Source of the DNA: CAYVFM01 sp964546375 | GTDB taxonomy: Bacteria > Gemmatimonadota > Gemmatimonadetes > Palauibacterales > Palauibacteraceae | Assembly: GCA_964546375.1 (NCBI GenBank) | Contig: CAZJJO010000030.1 | Location: 1-20,475, forward strand | Reading direction: 5' to 3' | Length of the DNA stretch: 20,475 nucleotides | In this document: piece after piece, positions 1 through 6,420 of the stretch | How positions within the stretch are numbered: the stretch's first letter is position 1 | Layout: each line of letters starts with the position of its first letter | Made by a program: the position numbers and the translations under genes | The notes under the pieces: model-generated | The model's database searches: none | What the model was told of the DNA's origin: nothing | The model's input: only the letters and a program-made list of their open reading frames with translations

Positions 1-530
1 GTGGCCCCTCCGCCCGACGCGGCGGCGGCCCGCACCGCCAGCGACCCGGGCACCAGCAGGGCCGCCGCCACGGCGGCGCCGCGCAGGCCCCGGGCCGCCG
101 TCAGCAGGAGATGACGCCTCTCCAGCAGCGCGGGCCGGTCGGCCAGGGCGTCGCGCCCGGCCAGGACCCGGGCGGAGACCCGCCGGAGCCACCGCACGGT
201 GGGCTCGCCCGTCCAGGCGGCCGCCCATCCCACCGCGACCGCCGCCAGGAGGGGGACGAGCCCTCCGGAGGCGCCCCCGATCGCCGCCCCCGCCACCACG
301 CCGGCCGGTCCCGCATCGGGTCGGCGGGCCCCGCCCAGGGGCAGGTGGCGGAGGAAGAGCAGCTCCAGGAACGCGCCCACCAGGAACCCGGCCGCCGGAT
401 CGCCGGCGATCCATCCGCCCGCCGTGGCCGAGACCAGCGGACGGGCGACCATGGCCTGGGGCCAAGCGTCTTCGTCCAGTCCCGCGACGCCGGCCGCGAC
501 CACCGCGGCCGCCCAGCTCACCGGATCCAC
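1..530 (-). CDS. PTS system mannose-family EIIC component, partial (C-terminus outside window)
   Basis: Membrane channel subunit of a mannose/sorbose-type phosphotransferase system, moving the sugar across the inner membrane for phosphorylation by EIIB. The frame opens with GTG one base after the EIIB stop and stays open to the window edge, giving 176 residues of a protein usually near 250. The N-terminus carries family marks: GLDEDAWPQAMVARPLV, then a GGWIAGDPAAG segment and GAFLELLFLRHLPLGGARRP, followed by hydrophobic Ala/Val/Leu-rich helices. The transported sugar cannot be read from the sequence. It is the last gene visible of the hprK-EIIA-EIIB-EIIC run and is probably co-transcribed with it; an EIID gene would be expected beyond base 1. 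Family assignment is secure, substrate unknown. Confidence 0.82.
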   Translation of the reverse strand, partial: MDPVSWAAAVVAAGVAGLDEDAWPQAMVARPLVSATAGGWIAGDPAAGFLVGAFLELLFLRHLPLGGARRPDAGPAGVVAGAAIGGASGGLVPLLAAVAVGWAAAWTGEPTVRWLRRVSARVLAGRDALADRPALLERRHLLLTAARGLRGAAVAAALLVPGSLAVRAAAASGGGA

Positions 531-531
531 C

Positions 532-1026
532 TCAGCCGCCGACGACGGCCTTCAGGACCTCGTCCACCGGCACCGAGCGCGCCCCCGGCACGTCCCGCCC
601 GCGGACCTCCACGCCCGCCCGGTCCGCGGCCCGCACGTCGTCGGCCTCCTCCGGCGAGAGGTGGAGGTAGGGCCGGACCTCGCGGCGCCCCTCGTCGGCC
701 GCCAGGCAGCCCAGGTCGACCCGGCGCCCCTCCAGGGCCCCCGCCTCGGCCATCCGCCGCAGGGCCGCGGTGCCGGCCATCAGCAGGGCGCCCGCCTCGG
801 GTCGCTCCTCGAGCCGCCCCACGGCCGCCGCCGCCTCGTCCACGGCCAGGAACTCGGCCTCGACCCCCTCGGGCAGCCCGCCGGCGTACAGCTCCCGCTC
901 CCACCCGGAGGCGGCCAGGTCGTCGTCGGCCACCACGTACCAGCGAAGGCCGAGCCGCTCGCCCCAGCCCACCACGACCTGCCCGTGCAGGAGCCGCTCG
1001 TCGACGCGGATCAGCTCGAGGGGCAC
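532..1026 (-). CDS. PTS system mannose-family EIIB component
   Basis: Cytoplasmic phosphocarrier that takes phosphate from EIIA and gives it to the incoming sugar. The product is 164 residues, the normal length for a free-standing mannose-family EIIB. The N-terminus reads IRVDERLLHGQVVVGWG, the family signature, with His14 as the expected phosphorylated residue. The GTG start was chosen because it puts this signature at residues 6-22, as in relatives. The start lies 16 bases inside the end of the EIIA gene, and EIIC begins one base after the stop, so translation is probably coupled. Substrate cannot be predicted from EIIB alone. Confidence 0.9.
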   Translation of the reverse strand: MPLELIRVDERLLHGQVVVGWGERLGLRWYVVADDDLAASGWERELYAGGLPEGVEAEFLAVDEAAAAVGRLEERPEAGALLMAGTAALRRMAEAGALEGRRVDLGCLAADEGRREVRPYLHLSPEEADDVRAADRAGVEVRGRDVPGARSVPVDEVLKAVVGG

Positions 1027-1451
1027 GGCTCCTCCCCCTCGCCCCCGCCGGGCCCGTCTCCCCCGCCCTCCGCCGGCTCCAGCTCCCGGGCCGCCGCCCG
1101 CCCCTTGCCGGCCACCCGCTCCGCCAGCTCGCCGGCGGCCATGTCCCGGTGGAAGACGAAGTCCAGCAGCATCGGCAGGTTCACCCCGGTGACCACCGCG
1201 GCCGAGGCCAGCCCTCCGGCGGCCCGGCGGCTGGCGAAGGCGCAGCTCCCGCTGTCCATGTCGGTGAAGATGACGGCCGGACGGCCGCCCGCGGCCTCCC
1301 GCACGCGCCGCCGGAGCTCCCCGGGGGTGCAGTCGGCGTTGGAGACCGGGTGGAGGGCGTCGCGGACCCCCGAGATCCCCTCCACGGCCCCGACCAGGGC
1401 CTCGGCCAGGTCCCCGTGGGCGACGACGATCCCGACGGTCGGCTCCGCCAC
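1011..1451 (-). CDS. PTS system mannose-family EIIA component
   Basis: Cytoplasmic phosphocarrier between HPr and EIIB. The 146-residue product starts with GTG and contains GIVVAHGDLAEAL near the N-terminus, where His12 corresponds to the phosphorylated His10 of the mannose EIIA. A second conserved stretch, FTDMDSGSCAFASRRAA, lies near residues 63-79, and VTGVNLPMLL follows. The last 20 or so residues are a Gly/Glu/Pro-rich tail that is not part of the usual EIIA fold. This tail overlaps the start of the EIIB gene by 16 bases. The gene begins 3 bases after the hprK stop. Separate EIIA and EIIB proteins, rather than one EIIAB chain, are common outside the enterobacteria. Confidence 0.9.
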   Translation of the reverse strand: MAEPTVGIVVAHGDLAEALVGAVEGISGVRDALHPVSNADCTPGELRRRVREAAGGRPAVIFTDMDSGSCAFASRRAAGGLASAAVVTGVNLPMLLDFVFHRDMAAGELAERVAGKGRAAARELEPAEGGGDGPGGGEGEEPCPSS

Positions 1452-1454
1452 GGG

Positions 1455-2414
1455 CTACTCCGTGTCCTCCTCGAGGTACTCCCGGACCGGCTGCATCTTG
1501 TCCCGGAGGTTCCGGTCGAACTCCTGCGCCGTGTCCACCCCGGAGTAGCGGAGCAGGTGGTTCATGGCGATGACCTCGGAGATCACCGTGATGTTCTTGC
1601 CCGGGTTGAGCGGGATCACCACCTCCGGCAGCTCCACGCCCAGGATCTCGGTGCTGTCGGCGTCCAGCCCCGTGCGGTCGTAGCTGGTGCGGTCGCTCCA
1701 CTCCTCCAGGTGGACCACCACCTCGATCCGCTTCTGCTGGCGCGTGGCCCGGATGCCGAAGAGCGCCCGGACGTCGATGATGCCCACCCCGCGGATCTCC
1801 ATGTGGTGCTTGGCCAGCTCCGGCCCCCGCCCGATGAGGACGTCGTTGCCGCGCCGGCTGGCCAGCACCACGTCGTCGGCCACCAGCCGGTGGCCCCGCT
1901 CCACGAGGTCGAGCACGCACTCGCTCTTCCCGATGCCGCTGCGGCCGACGAAGAGGAGGCCGACCCCGTAGACGTCGGCCAGCGAGCCGTGGATGGAGGT
2001 GCGGGGCGCGAACGCCTGCTCCAGGTAGGGCTTGATGCGTCGGAAGAACTCGCCGGTCTTCAGGCCGGTCACGACCAGCGGGATGCCCACCTCGTCGGCC
2101 TCCTCCACCAGCTCGACCGGGGGCTCCAGCCCCTTGGTGACGAAGAGCACGGGGATGTCGAAGCCCAGCAGGAGCTCGACCGACCGGGCGCGCTCCTCGT
2201 CGGTCCGGGAGCGCAGGTAGGTGATCTCGGTCTCCCCCAGCACCTGGATGCGGCCCTCGGGGAACCGCTCCGTGTAGCCGGTGAGCACCAGCCCGGGGCT
2301 GCCGGTCTCCGGCCCCGGGATGACCCGGTCGACGCCGGACGCGCCGGCCACCAGGGAGAGCTCCAGCGACTCCTCCTTCCGGTCCAGGAGGTCCTGGACG
2401 GTCAGCTCCCTCAT
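1455..2414 (-). CDS. hprK: HPr kinase/phosphorylase
   Basis: Bifunctional enzyme that phosphorylates HPr on its regulatory serine and also removes that phosphate, tying PTS activity to metabolic state. The 319-residue product has the usual length and domain order: an N-terminal regulatory domain (about 1-130) and a C-terminal kinase core. In the core I see His142 in TSIHGS, a P-loop GRSGIGKSE at 157-165, catalytic Asp180/181 in HRLVADD, the HPrK signature MEIRGVGIIDV at 205-215, and the conserved end motif IPLNPGKNITVISEVIAMN. The ATG is preceded by a GGAGG ribosome-binding site six bases away and overlaps the stop of a possible 23-codon leader. EIIA follows after 3 bases. The HPr substrate is not encoded in the window. 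Confidence 0.96.
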   Translation of the reverse strand: MRELTVQDLLDRKEESLELSLVAGASGVDRVIPGPETGSPGLVLTGYTERFPEGRIQVLGETEITYLRSRTDEERARSVELLLGFDIPVLFVTKGLEPPVELVEEADEVGIPLVVTGLKTGEFFRRIKPYLEQAFAPRTSIHGSLADVYGVGLLFVGRSGIGKSECVLDLVERGHRLVADDVVLASRRGNDVLIGRGPELAKHHMEIRGVGIIDVRALFGIRATRQQKRIEVVVHLEEWSDRTSYDRTGLDADSTEILGVELPEVVIPLNPGKNITVISEVIAMNHLLRYSGVDTAQEFDRNLRDKMQPVREYLEEDTE

Positions 2415-2482
2415 CGCCGTCCTCCCCCGTTCCGGCCCGGCCCGGCCCGGGCGGTGCGCCGTCGCGAGCGCGCCGCGTCCAT
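2411..2482 (-). CDS. Possible leader micro-ORF upstream of hprK (23 codons)
   Basis: A short frame with ATG at 2482-2480 and its own GGAGG site six bases upstream. It encodes 23 residues with 8 arginines, including RSRRRTAR and a Gly/Arg-rich end. Its TGA stop overlaps the hprK ATG as ATGA, and the hprK ribosome-binding site lies inside its last codons. This is the arrangement of a translation-coupled leader, but no homologue is recognised. In such GC-rich DNA a stop-free frame of this length is likely by chance. The good ribosome-binding site is the main reason to list it. Confidence 0.35.
   Translation of the reverse strand: MDAARSRRRTARAGPGRNGGGRR
2412..2426 (-). repeat. Ribosome-binding/start box, copy 1 (hprK)
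   Basis: On the plus strand the 15 bases read catcgccgtcctccc; read on the minus strand this is a GGAGG ribosome-binding site, a 6-base spacer and the ATG of hprK. The same 15 bases occur again at 2480-2494 in front of the leader micro-ORF. Confidence 0.6.
2435..2452 (-). promoter_or_regulatory. GC hairpin upstream of the hprK ribosome-binding site
   Basis: Arms at 2435-2440 and 2447-2452 (GCCCGG and CCGGGC) can pair perfectly as a 6-bp all-GC stem with a 6-base loop. The hairpin ends 9 bases before the GGAGG of hprK and lies within the leader micro-ORF, so passage of ribosomes through the leader would open it. There is no U-run, so it is not a standard terminator. Function is inferred only. 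Confidence 0.3.
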
Positions 2483-2494
2483 CGCCGTCCTCCC
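2480..2494 (-). repeat. Ribosome-binding/start box, copy 2 (leader micro-ORF)
   Basis: An exact 15-base copy of the hprK ribosome-binding site plus start codon, 68 bases upstream of the first. It gives the 23-codon leader the same initiation signal as hprK. It could be a local duplication or chance reuse of a strong site. Confidence 0.55.
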
Positions 2495-2517
2495 TCGCCT
2501 CGAGGTTCGCTCGGTCG

Positions 2518-3594
2518 TCATCCGTCCCGCTCCGCCAGGATGCGCTCCAGGGAAGCCTCCGTCTCGTCGGCCGTCCGCGCCCACGTGTATCGGGCCGCCC
2601 GCTCCCGGGCCACCCGGCCCAGCCGCTCCCGGAGCGCCCGGTCCTCCAGCAGCTCCCGCAGGCGTCGGGCCCACGCCCCCGGGTCGTCGTGGGGCACGAG
2701 GAAGCCGGTCTCCTCGTCCGCCACCGACTCGCGCAGGCCCGGCGAGTCGCTGGCCACCGTGGGGGTGCCGCAGGCCGCCGCCTCCAGGTTGGTCAGGCCC
2801 CACCCCTCGCGGGGGGAAGGATACACGTTTACCCAGGCGCGGCGCAGCAGGTCGACCTTCCGCTCCTCGGTGACCCAGCCGAGGAACGTGACCCGGTCGT
2901 CCACCCCCTGGGCCCGGGCCGTCTCCTCCAGCCGGCCGCGGTCGTCGCCCTTGCCGGCCACCAGCAGGCGGGCGTCTCCGCCCGTCCCCCCGTCCATCCG
3001 GGCCAGGGCCCGCAGCACCACGTCCACCTCCTTGTACCGCCGCAGGCGGCCCACGTAGACCAGCGTCGGCCGGTCGAAGGGCTCGGCCGACGGGTCCGGC
3101 CGGTAGACCTCGTGGTCGACCGCGCCGTACACGACCTCGATCCGCGACCGGTCCAGGCCGCGCCGCTCCAGGTCGTCGGCGGTGCTCCGGGAGACGGCGT
3201 GGAACGGCGTCCCCCGGTAGACGAGCGGGATGAGCCGCTCGGCCGCCACGACGGTGGCCGCCACGGGCCAGGCCGCCTCCCGGAAGGCGGTGCGGCCGAA
3301 CAGGTGGTTCACCAGCGCCACCACCGGCGGCCCCATCCAGGCGGGGGTGAAGAGGGGGAGCTTGTTGATGTTCTCCACCACGAGGTCGAAGCCCCGGTCC
3401 CGCAGGCGGCGCCATCCCCGCCCCACGTGGAGGGGGAACGTCCAGCGCCGGCCGACCCGGAGGACGTCGATGCCGTCGATCCGCACCCGGCCCGGCGCCC
3501 CCTCCCATCCGGAGGCCAGCAGGGTGACCCGATGGCCCCGGTCGGCCAGCCGCCCGAAGAGCTCGTGGAGGTGGACCTCGGCGCCCCCGGCCAT
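2518..3594 (-). CDS. Glycosyltransferase family 4 (start uncertain; probably extends to 3636)
   Basis: A GT-B fold, retaining glycosyltransferase, likely using a nucleotide sugar to build a cell-surface glycan; donor and acceptor are unknown. From the first ordinary start (ATG 3594) it has 358 residues. The N-domain begins AGGAEVHLHELFGRLADRGH, and the C-domain shows VYVGRLRRYKEVD (Arg183, Lys188) and EGWGLTNLE (Glu263 and Glu271, the E-x7-E motif), then ACGTPTVASDSPGLRESV. Relatives have a first beta strand before AGGAE. It is encoded here in frame just upstream (LLVVNWQDRRNP) but without ATG, GTG or TTG, so the true start may be ACG at 3636. The gene follows nusB directly and precedes the hprK leader by 35 bases. 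Confidence 0.88.
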   Translation of the reverse strand: MAGGAEVHLHELFGRLADRGHRVTLLASGWEGAPGRVRIDGIDVLRVGRRWTFPLHVGRGWRRLRDRGFDLVVENINKLPLFTPAWMGPPVVALVNHLFGRTAFREAAWPVAATVVAAERLIPLVYRGTPFHAVSRSTADDLERRGLDRSRIEVVYGAVDHEVYRPDPSAEPFDRPTLVYVGRLRRYKEVDVVLRALARMDGGTGGDARLLVAGKGDDRGRLEETARAQGVDDRVTFLGWVTEERKVDLLRRAWVNVYPSPREGWGLTNLEAAACGTPTVASDSPGLRESVADEETGFLVPHDDPGAWARRLRELLEDRALRERLGRVARERAARYTWARTADETEASLERILAERDG

Positions 3595-3639
3595 CGGGTT
3601 GCGCCGATCCTGCCAGTTGACGACCAGGAGATCCGTCGC

Positions 3640-4092
3640 CTACCCCCTCTCTCCGGCCTCGCCCGCCGCGATCGACGCGCCCTCGCGGAGGACCGCGTCC
3701 AGCACGCCGTTCACGAAGCGGGGACTTTCCTTCCCCCCGTACTTCTCGGCCAGGGTGATGCCCTCGCTGATGGCCACCTTCCCCGGCACCTCCTCGACGA
3801 ACAGGATCTCGGCGGCGCCGATGCGGAGCACGTTGCGGTCGACCACGGCCAGGCGCTCCAGCCGCCAGTTGGGCATCAGCTCCCGGAGGACCCGGTCGAC
3901 CGCGGGCAGGCGCCGCTCCAGCACGTCCAGCAGCCGCCGGATGTGGGGGCGGTAGCGGTCGGCGACGCGGCGCCGGGACAGGGCCCGCTCGGCGTACTCC
4001 GTGAGCGGCAGGTCCGAGCCGCTCATCTCCCAGCCGTACAGCACCTGGAGCACCCAGCTCCGGGCCCGGCTGTGGACGTGGGTCCCGCTCAC
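3640..4092 (-). CDS. nusB: Transcription antitermination factor NusB
   Basis: RNA-binding protein that joins the boxA antitermination complex with NusE (S10) during rRNA transcription. The 150-residue product has the normal NusB length. The N-terminus HSRARSWVLQVLYGWEMSG fits the first helix with its arginine-rich RNA-binding face. The C-terminal half holds WRLERLAVVDRNVLRIGAAE and the family-typical PGKVAISEGITLAEKYG and FVNGVLDAVLRE. The GTG start overlaps the ribH stop (GTGA), which gives a family-length N-terminus and indicates coupling. Linkage of ribH and nusB is common in bacteria. The glycosyltransferase frame starts three bases after the TAG stop and is in the same frame. Confidence 0.94.
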   Translation of the reverse strand: MSGTHVHSRARSWVLQVLYGWEMSGSDLPLTEYAERALSRRRVADRYRPHIRRLLDVLERRLPAVDRVLRELMPNWRLERLAVVDRNVLRIGAAEILFVEEVPGKVAISEGITLAEKYGGKESPRFVNGVLDAVLREGASIAAGEAGERG

Positions 4093-4550
4093 GGCAGCCG
4101 GTCGGCCAGGTCGGCCAGCTCGAGGACGGCCTCGGCGGCCTCGGCGCCCTTGTTGCCCTGCTCCCCGCCGGCCCGCTCGTACGCCTGCTCGGCGGTGTCG
4201 CAGGTCAGCACGCCCAGGCCCACCGGGACCTCCCCCTCGGCGGCCAGGTCGCCGAGGCCGCGGGTGGCGGCCTCGCAGATGTAGTCGAAGTGGGCGGTCT
4301 CCCCCCGGACCACGCAGCCCACCGCCACCACGCCGTCGTACCCGGCCCGGGCCGCCCGGCGGGCCGCCCACGGCAGCTCCCACGCGCCCGGCACCCGGAC
4401 CACGTCGAGGTCCTCGTCCCCGACCCCGGCCCCCCGGAGCGTCCCGACCGCCCCCTTGACCAGCCGGTCGGTCACCGGGCGGTTGAAGCGCGAGGCGACC
4501 ACGCACACGCGCCGCCCCTCGCCCCGGACCTCGCCCTCCAGCGTCCTCAC
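4089..4550 (-). CDS. ribH: 6,7-dimethyl-8-ribityllumazine synthase
   Basis: Condenses the ribityl-aminouracil from the RibD route with 3,4-dihydroxy-2-butanone 4-phosphate from RibBA to give lumazine, the substrate of riboflavin synthase. The 153-residue product shows VVASRFNRPVTDRLVKGA at the substrate pocket, RVPGAWELP, and GCVVRGETAHFDYIC with catalytic His87, then GVLTCDTAEQAYERAGG and NKGAEAA. The GTG start overlaps the TGA of ribBA (GTGA), and the stop overlaps nusB in the same way, so ribBA, ribH and nusB are probably translated as a coupled unit. Members of this family usually form 60-subunit shells or pentamers. Confidence 0.96.
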   Translation of the reverse strand: MRTLEGEVRGEGRRVCVVASRFNRPVTDRLVKGAVGTLRGAGVGDEDLDVVRVPGAWELPWAARRAARAGYDGVVAVGCVVRGETAHFDYICEAATRGLGDLAAEGEVPVGLGVLTCDTAEQAYERAGGEQGNKGAEAAEAVLELADLADRLP

Positions 4551-5758
4551 GAGGAGCCCAGCAGGTGGCCCATCTTCTTCCGCTTGGCGTCCAGGTAGCC
4601 CTCGTTCTCGTCGGTGGCCCCGACGTCGAGCGGCACCCGCTCGCTGATCTCCAGGTCGAAGCCGTCGAGCCCCGAGAGCTTCTTGGGGTTGTTGGTGAGG
4701 ATCCGCATGGAGGAGAGGCCCAGGTCGTGGAGGATCTGGGCGCCGATGCCGTAGTTCCGCAGGTCGGGCGGGAAGCCCAGCATCTCGTTGGCCTCGACGG
4801 TGTCGTGGCCCTCGTCCTGGAGCTCGTAGGCGCGGAGCTTGTTGAGGAGGCCGATGCCGCGCCCCTCCTGGTCCAGGTAGACCACCACGCCCCGTCCGGC
4901 CTCCTCGATGGCCCGCATGGCCCGGTGGAGCTGCTCGCGGCAGTCGCACCGCCGGGATCCGAACACGTCGCCGGTGAGGCACTTCGAGTGGACCCGGACC
5001 AAAACGTCCTCGGCCCCGTCCACCTCGCCCCGCACCAGGGCGACGTGCTCGCGGTCGTCGACGTCGTTGCGGTAGCCGACGATGCGGAAGTCCCCGTAGG
5101 CCGTGGGGAGCTCCGCCTCGGCCACCCGGTGGACGAGCTGCTCGTTCTTCAGACGGTGGGAGACGATCTGGGCCACCGTGATGAACGGCAGGTCGTGCTC
5201 CTCGGCGAACCCCTCGAGCTCCGGGCGGCGCGCCATGGTCCCGTCGGGGTTGAGGATCTCGCAGATCACCCCGGCCGGCTTCAGCCCGGCCAGCCGGGCC
5301 AGGTCCACCGACGCCTCGGTCTGCCCCACCCGCTGCAGGACGCCCCCCGGCTTCGCCCGCAGGGGGAAGACGTGGCCCGGCCGCCGCAGGTCGGAGGGGT
5401 CGGCGTCGGGGCGGACCGCCACCTGGATGGTGCGGGCGCGGTCCTCGGCGCTGATGCCGGTGGTGACGCCGTATTCCTGCCGGGCGTCGACGCTGACCGT
5501 GAAGGCGGTCTCGTTGGGGTCGGACCAGCGGCCGTTGGACATCAGCGGGAGCTCCAGGCGATCGGCCGTCTCCGGGGGGAGGGTGAGGCAGATCAGCCCC
5601 CGGCCGTGGGTGGCCATGAAGTTGACGTGCTCGTCGGTGACCTTCTCGGCCGCGCAGACGAGGTCCCCCTCGTTCTCGCGGTCCTCGTCGTCCGCGACGA
5701 TCACCATGCCCCCGCGGCGGATCTCCGCCAGGGCGTCCTCGACCGAGCTGAATTCCAT
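4547..5758 (-). CDS. ribBA: Bifunctional 3,4-dihydroxy-2-butanone-4-phosphate synthase / GTP cyclohydrolase II
   Basis: Makes both early riboflavin precursors: dihydroxybutanone phosphate from ribulose 5-phosphate (N-terminal domain) and the pyrimidine intermediate from GTP (C-terminal domain). The 403-residue length fits the fusion. The RibB domain (about 1-200) has the acidic loop DDEDRENEGD at 23-32 and FMATHGRGLICLTL. The RibA domain (about 205-400) has VRVHSKCLTGDVFGSRRCDC with zinc ligands Cys260, Cys271 and Cys273, and YLDQEGRGIGLLNKLRAYEL. The key residues of both halves appear intact, so both activities are expected, although in some lineages one domain is degenerate. It lies 12 bases after ribE and overlaps ribH by 4. 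Confidence 0.96.
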   Translation of the reverse strand: MEFSSVEDALAEIRRGGMVIVADDEDRENEGDLVCAAEKVTDEHVNFMATHGRGLICLTLPPETADRLELPLMSNGRWSDPNETAFTVSVDARQEYGVTTGISAEDRARTIQVAVRPDADPSDLRRPGHVFPLRAKPGGVLQRVGQTEASVDLARLAGLKPAGVICEILNPDGTMARRPELEGFAEEHDLPFITVAQIVSHRLKNEQLVHRVAEAELPTAYGDFRIVGYRNDVDDREHVALVRGEVDGAEDVLVRVHSKCLTGDVFGSRRCDCREQLHRAMRAIEEAGRGVVVYLDQEGRGIGLLNKLRAYELQDEGHDTVEANEMLGFPPDLRNYGIGAQILHDLGLSSMRILTNNPKKLSGLDGFDLEISERVPLDVGATDENEGYLDAKRKKMGHLLGSS

Positions 5759-5770
5759 CGCCGACCCCGT

Positions 5771-6415
5771 CTATGCGGAAGGAGCGTCCCGATCGTCCGG
5801 CCCCTCGTCCCCGCCCTCCGTCCCGGTGCGGTAGGGACGAACCAGACGCTCAACGTACTTACCCATCAGGTCGGCTTCGAGGTTCACCCGCGCGCCGGCC
5901 TCGAGCCGATCCAGCGTCGTGTGCTCCCAGGTGTACGGGACGACCGCCACCTCCGCGACGCGGCCGTCCCGCGCGTTCACCGTGAGGCTGACCCCGTCCA
6001 CGGCGACGGAGCCGTGGCGCACGAGCAGGCGGGCCACCTCCCGGGGTGCTCGGACGCGGACGAAGACCGTCTCGCCGGCGGGCTCGACCGCGGTCACCCG
6101 GCCCACCCCGTCCACGTGGCCCTGGACCAGGTGGCCGCCCAGCCGGTCCCCGAGCCGGAGGGCCCGCTCCAGGTTCACCGGCCGGCCCGGCTCCCAGTCG
6201 GCCAGCGTGGAGCGCGAGAGCGTGGTGCGGACCGCCTCCACCCGGAACGCCCCCTCCCCGCGGCCGGCGACGCTGAGGCAGACCCCGTCGAGGGCCACGC
6301 TCTCGCCGTCCTCCAGCTCGCCCGCCAGCTCCGACGCCACCGTGAAGGCCGCGCCGCCCTCCAGCGGCTCCCGCGACCGCACCGTGGCGGTCGCCTCCAC
6401 CAGGCCCGTGAACAT
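5771..6415 (-). CDS. ribE: Riboflavin synthase, alpha chain
   Basis: Converts two molecules of lumazine to riboflavin and the ribityl-aminouracil, the final step of the pathway. The 214-residue product starts MFTGLVEATATV, the classic riboflavin synthase N-terminus. It has two lumazine-binding repeats, about 1-95 (with VALDGVCLSV) and 96-195 (with VAVDGVSLTVNA). HLVQGHVDGVGRV, ending near residue 108, is the family signature, and DLMGKYVERL closes the core. The ATG at 6415 was preferred over a GTG at 6424 because it has an excellent GGGAGGTGA site upstream and gives the standard N-terminus. The GTG alternative would overlap the ribD stop as GTGA. Confidence 0.95.
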   Translation of the reverse strand: MFTGLVEATATVRSREPLEGGAAFTVASELAGELEDGESVALDGVCLSVAGRGEGAFRVEAVRTTLSRSTLADWEPGRPVNLERALRLGDRLGGHLVQGHVDGVGRVTAVEPAGETVFVRVRAPREVARLLVRHGSVAVDGVSLTVNARDGRVAEVAVVPYTWEHTTLDRLEAGARVNLEADLMGKYVERLVRPYRTGTEGGDEGPDDRDAPSA

Positions 6416-6420
6416 CTCCG

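Noticed and set aside
111..2873. A 920-codon open frame on the plus strand, and several other plus-strand frames of 400 codons or more (for example 2281-4284, 4565-6604, 9735-11474, 11616-13583, 15218-16717, 16521-18734).
   Set aside because: They lie opposite well-supported genes, have Arg/Pro/Gly- or His/Val-rich products with no family motif, and are expected from rare stop codons in GC-rich DNA.
3637..3642. nusB-glycosyltransferase fusion protein by reading through TAG.
   Set aside because: NusB ends at a normal family length, and an ACG start with a good ribosome-binding site explains the data more simply. It is kept only as an alternative in the finding.
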